Part shown: piece by piece, positions 62,762-64,000 of the stretch
How the letters are laid out: each line of letters starts with the position of its first letter
Position numbering within the stretch: position 1 is the stretch's first letter
NCBI GenBank assembly: GCA_903847205.1
Contig: CAINDA010000045.1
Location: 281,390-345,389, forward strand
DNA length: 64,000 nucleotides
Source: an uncultured Bacteroidota bacterium
GTDB lineage: Bacteria; Bacteroidota; Bacteroidia; 2-12-FULL-35-15
Direction of reading: 5' to 3'
The notes under the pieces: model-generated
What the model was told of the DNA's origin: nothing
Seen by the model: only the letters and a program-made list of their open reading frames with translations
Database searches by the model: none
Translations under genes and position numbers: made by a program

Positions 62762-63730
62762 ATGAAAAATCGAAAAATAATTTTCAGAACTGTCTTAGCA
62801 ATATTATTTGCTGGATTTGTAATTACAGGCTGCAAAAAGAAGTCAGACCCTGTTGAGGTTACACCAATTGATGATGCAGCACAGCAAACCCAGTCGGCAG
62901 CAGATCAGGCAAAAGTTGAAAATGAATCTGACCAAGCCATGGATGATTGTAACTCTGCTTTGCAAGGTGTTTCCACAACTCGAGGTATGGAAGCATTGCC
63001 TTGTGGTGCAACTATAAATGCAATTGACAGCGCAACTGGAAAAATTATACTGAATTATGATGGCACAACAATTTGCAATGGCAAAATCCGTTCAGGCTCT
63101 ATTACTATTCAGTTACCTCATAATGGGACTCAAGTAACTGGGTGGCACACTGCGTTAGCTAAGGTAACTTTTACTTTTAACGACTACAAAGTTACCAGAC
63201 AGGTAGATCAAAAATCAATTACTTTTAATGGAACACATACTATTATTAATCAATCTGGAGGGGTTGTTTCAGATTTGAAATCAGTATCAGATCCATCGAT
63301 GCAGGTTATCCATAAAATTAAAGCAAATATGTCCCTGAAATTTGATGATAATACTAATTCCGTTTCTTGGGGTACACAAAGAATGAAGGTATATAATAGT
63401 CCAACAATGGGTGTTATTCAAGTTTCTGAGGTTGGTGATTCAAGTATAACTACATTCCCTCAAATTAATTATCTTTCAATGTGGGGAACCAACAGGGCCG
63501 GAGAAAGTTTCAAAATTACTACCCCGGCGCCTATTGTTTATTATGTGTATGGCCAATGTTTGTATAAACCTTTGAGCGGAAAAAGAGTTCATTTAGGAGT
63601 TGCACATGAAATTACAGTTACTTATGGTGTTGATGCAAATGGTAATGCGATGACAGGATGCCCAACTGATTGGAAGGCAAATTGGACAAACGCACAGGGT
63701 GTTGCCAAACTAATTATAGTACCGTATTAA
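62762..63730 (+). CDS. Lipoprotein of unknown family (second of tandem pair)
   Basis: A 322-residue paralogue of the 61488 product. Lipobox VITGC (Cys about 24) followed by KKKSDP. It shares ENESDQAMDDCNSALQGVST and the C-terminal VHLGVAHEITVTYGVDANG and GCPTDWKANW. Sequence similarity runs over most of the length, so the pair is a tandem duplication with diverged middles. Function unknown. Confidence 0.8.
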   Translation: MKNRKIIFRTVLAILFAGFVITGCKKKSDPVEVTPIDDAAQQTQSAADQAKVENESDQAMDDCNSALQGVSTTRGMEALPCGATINAIDSATGKIILNYDGTTICNGKIRSGSITIQLPHNGTQVTGWHTALAKVTFTFNDYKVTRQVDQKSITFNGTHTIINQSGGVVSDLKSVSDPSMQVIHKIKANMSLKFDDNTNSVSWGTQRMKVYNSPTMGVIQVSEVGDSSITTFPQINYLSMWGTNRAGESFKITTPAPIVYYVYGQCLYKPLSGKRVHLGVAHEITVTYGVDANGNAMTGCPTDWKANWTNAQGVAKLIIVPY

Positions 63731-63757
63731 GTTTATAGACTTTTTACTTTTATGACT

Positions 63758-63796
63758 AAACCCTCATCTTTTTTTTAAGATGGGGGTTTTGTTTTT
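63758..63796 (+). terminator. Intrinsic terminator after the second lipoprotein gene
   Basis: AAACCCTCATCTT and AAGATGGGGGTTT form a 13-bp stem with one T-G pair and a six-T loop, followed by TGTTTTTT. Confidence 0.85.
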
Positions 63797-63963
63797 TATC
63801 TGATATTTGCAACGATGAAATTAATACTATGGCCAGAGTCAAATACCTGCAATTATAAATTGAGACCACTGCAAGGTGAATTTATTAAGTTTCAAGAAAG
63901 AATTTGTTTGAAAGTATTGATATCATTGGTTTTTATAACGAATTGGTTTTATATTTTTGTAGC

Positions 63964-64000
63964 ATGATAAAACAAAGTCACCTTTCATCTTTTGCAGACA
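63964..64000 (+). CDS. Possible gene start at right edge (partial)
   Basis: ATG at 63964 reads MIKQSHLSSFAD and runs off the window. A TATTTTTG box (63952-63959), matching TAnnTTTG, ends only 4 bp before the ATG, which would give an almost leaderless transcript. Too short to identify. Confidence 0.35.
   Translation, partial: MIKQSHLSSFAD

Overview
The window looks like a chromosomal segment of an AT-rich member of the Bacteroidota; the class cannot be fixed from this sequence alone. Several features point there: promoters of the TTTG / TAnnTTTG type rather than TTGACA / TATAAT, secreted proteins with PKD-like domains and a CHU_C-type (type IX secretion) C-terminus, a PorV/PorQ-like outer-membrane protein, LytS/LytTR two-component pairs, and an RteC-like protein.

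Layout. Positions 1-1014 hold the start of a secreted PKD-domain protein on the minus strand that runs off the left edge. Positions 1473-7685 form a reductive pyrimidine-degradation cluster (dihydropyrimidinase, beta-ureidopropionase-type amidase, MaoC-like hydratase, PreT, PreA) with a four-helix-bundle gene broken by one amber codon inside it. Positions 7711-10102 are a MarR-type regulator followed by YceI, a small unknown protein and a pirin; near-identical 12-bp palindromes lie upstream of marR and of yceI. Positions 10399-15574 carry a DUF6483-like gene, ClpB and three less characterised genes.

The centrepiece is 16422-32747, a lanthipeptide-type RiPP locus. It contains a Cys-containing precursor (21917-22111), a divergent second precursor with a matching leader but no Cys in its core (16422-16580), a full-length LanB dehydratase, a LanC cyclase, a C39-peptidase ABC exporter and a HlyD adaptor. 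Less usual members are two LytS-type kinases and one LytTR regulator, a prolyl oligopeptidase lying between the kinases, an S41 peptidase directly after the precursor terminator, and a glutaminyl-peptide cyclotransferase lipoprotein at the end. The inferred flow is: sensing by the two kinases, activation of precursor transcription, dehydration and cyclisation by LanB and LanC, leader removal at Gly-Gly during export, and possible further trimming in the periplasm.

Positions 32880-38525 look like a small integrated element: an RteC-like protein, five small or unknown proteins (one with an N-terminal zinc finger) and a large serine recombinase. Positions 38608-46690 hold a MATE exporter, a small secreted protein, a CHU_C-type adhesin-like protein, a seven-copy 42-bp tandem repeat, and two outer-membrane proteins. 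Positions 46741-49799 are housekeeping genes (purE, hpt, adk, obgE). Positions 49869-63730 hold two PAP2 phosphatases, a CrcB fluoride channel, a P1-nuclease/phospholipase C-like protein, a PafA-like phosphatase, an MFS transporter, threonine aldolase, an O-methyltransferase, EttA, a TPR-SpoIIE phosphatase, and two tandem paralogous lipoproteins. A possible partial gene begins at 63964. I saw no rRNA, tRNA or CRISPR array, and no recognisable complete insertion sequence.
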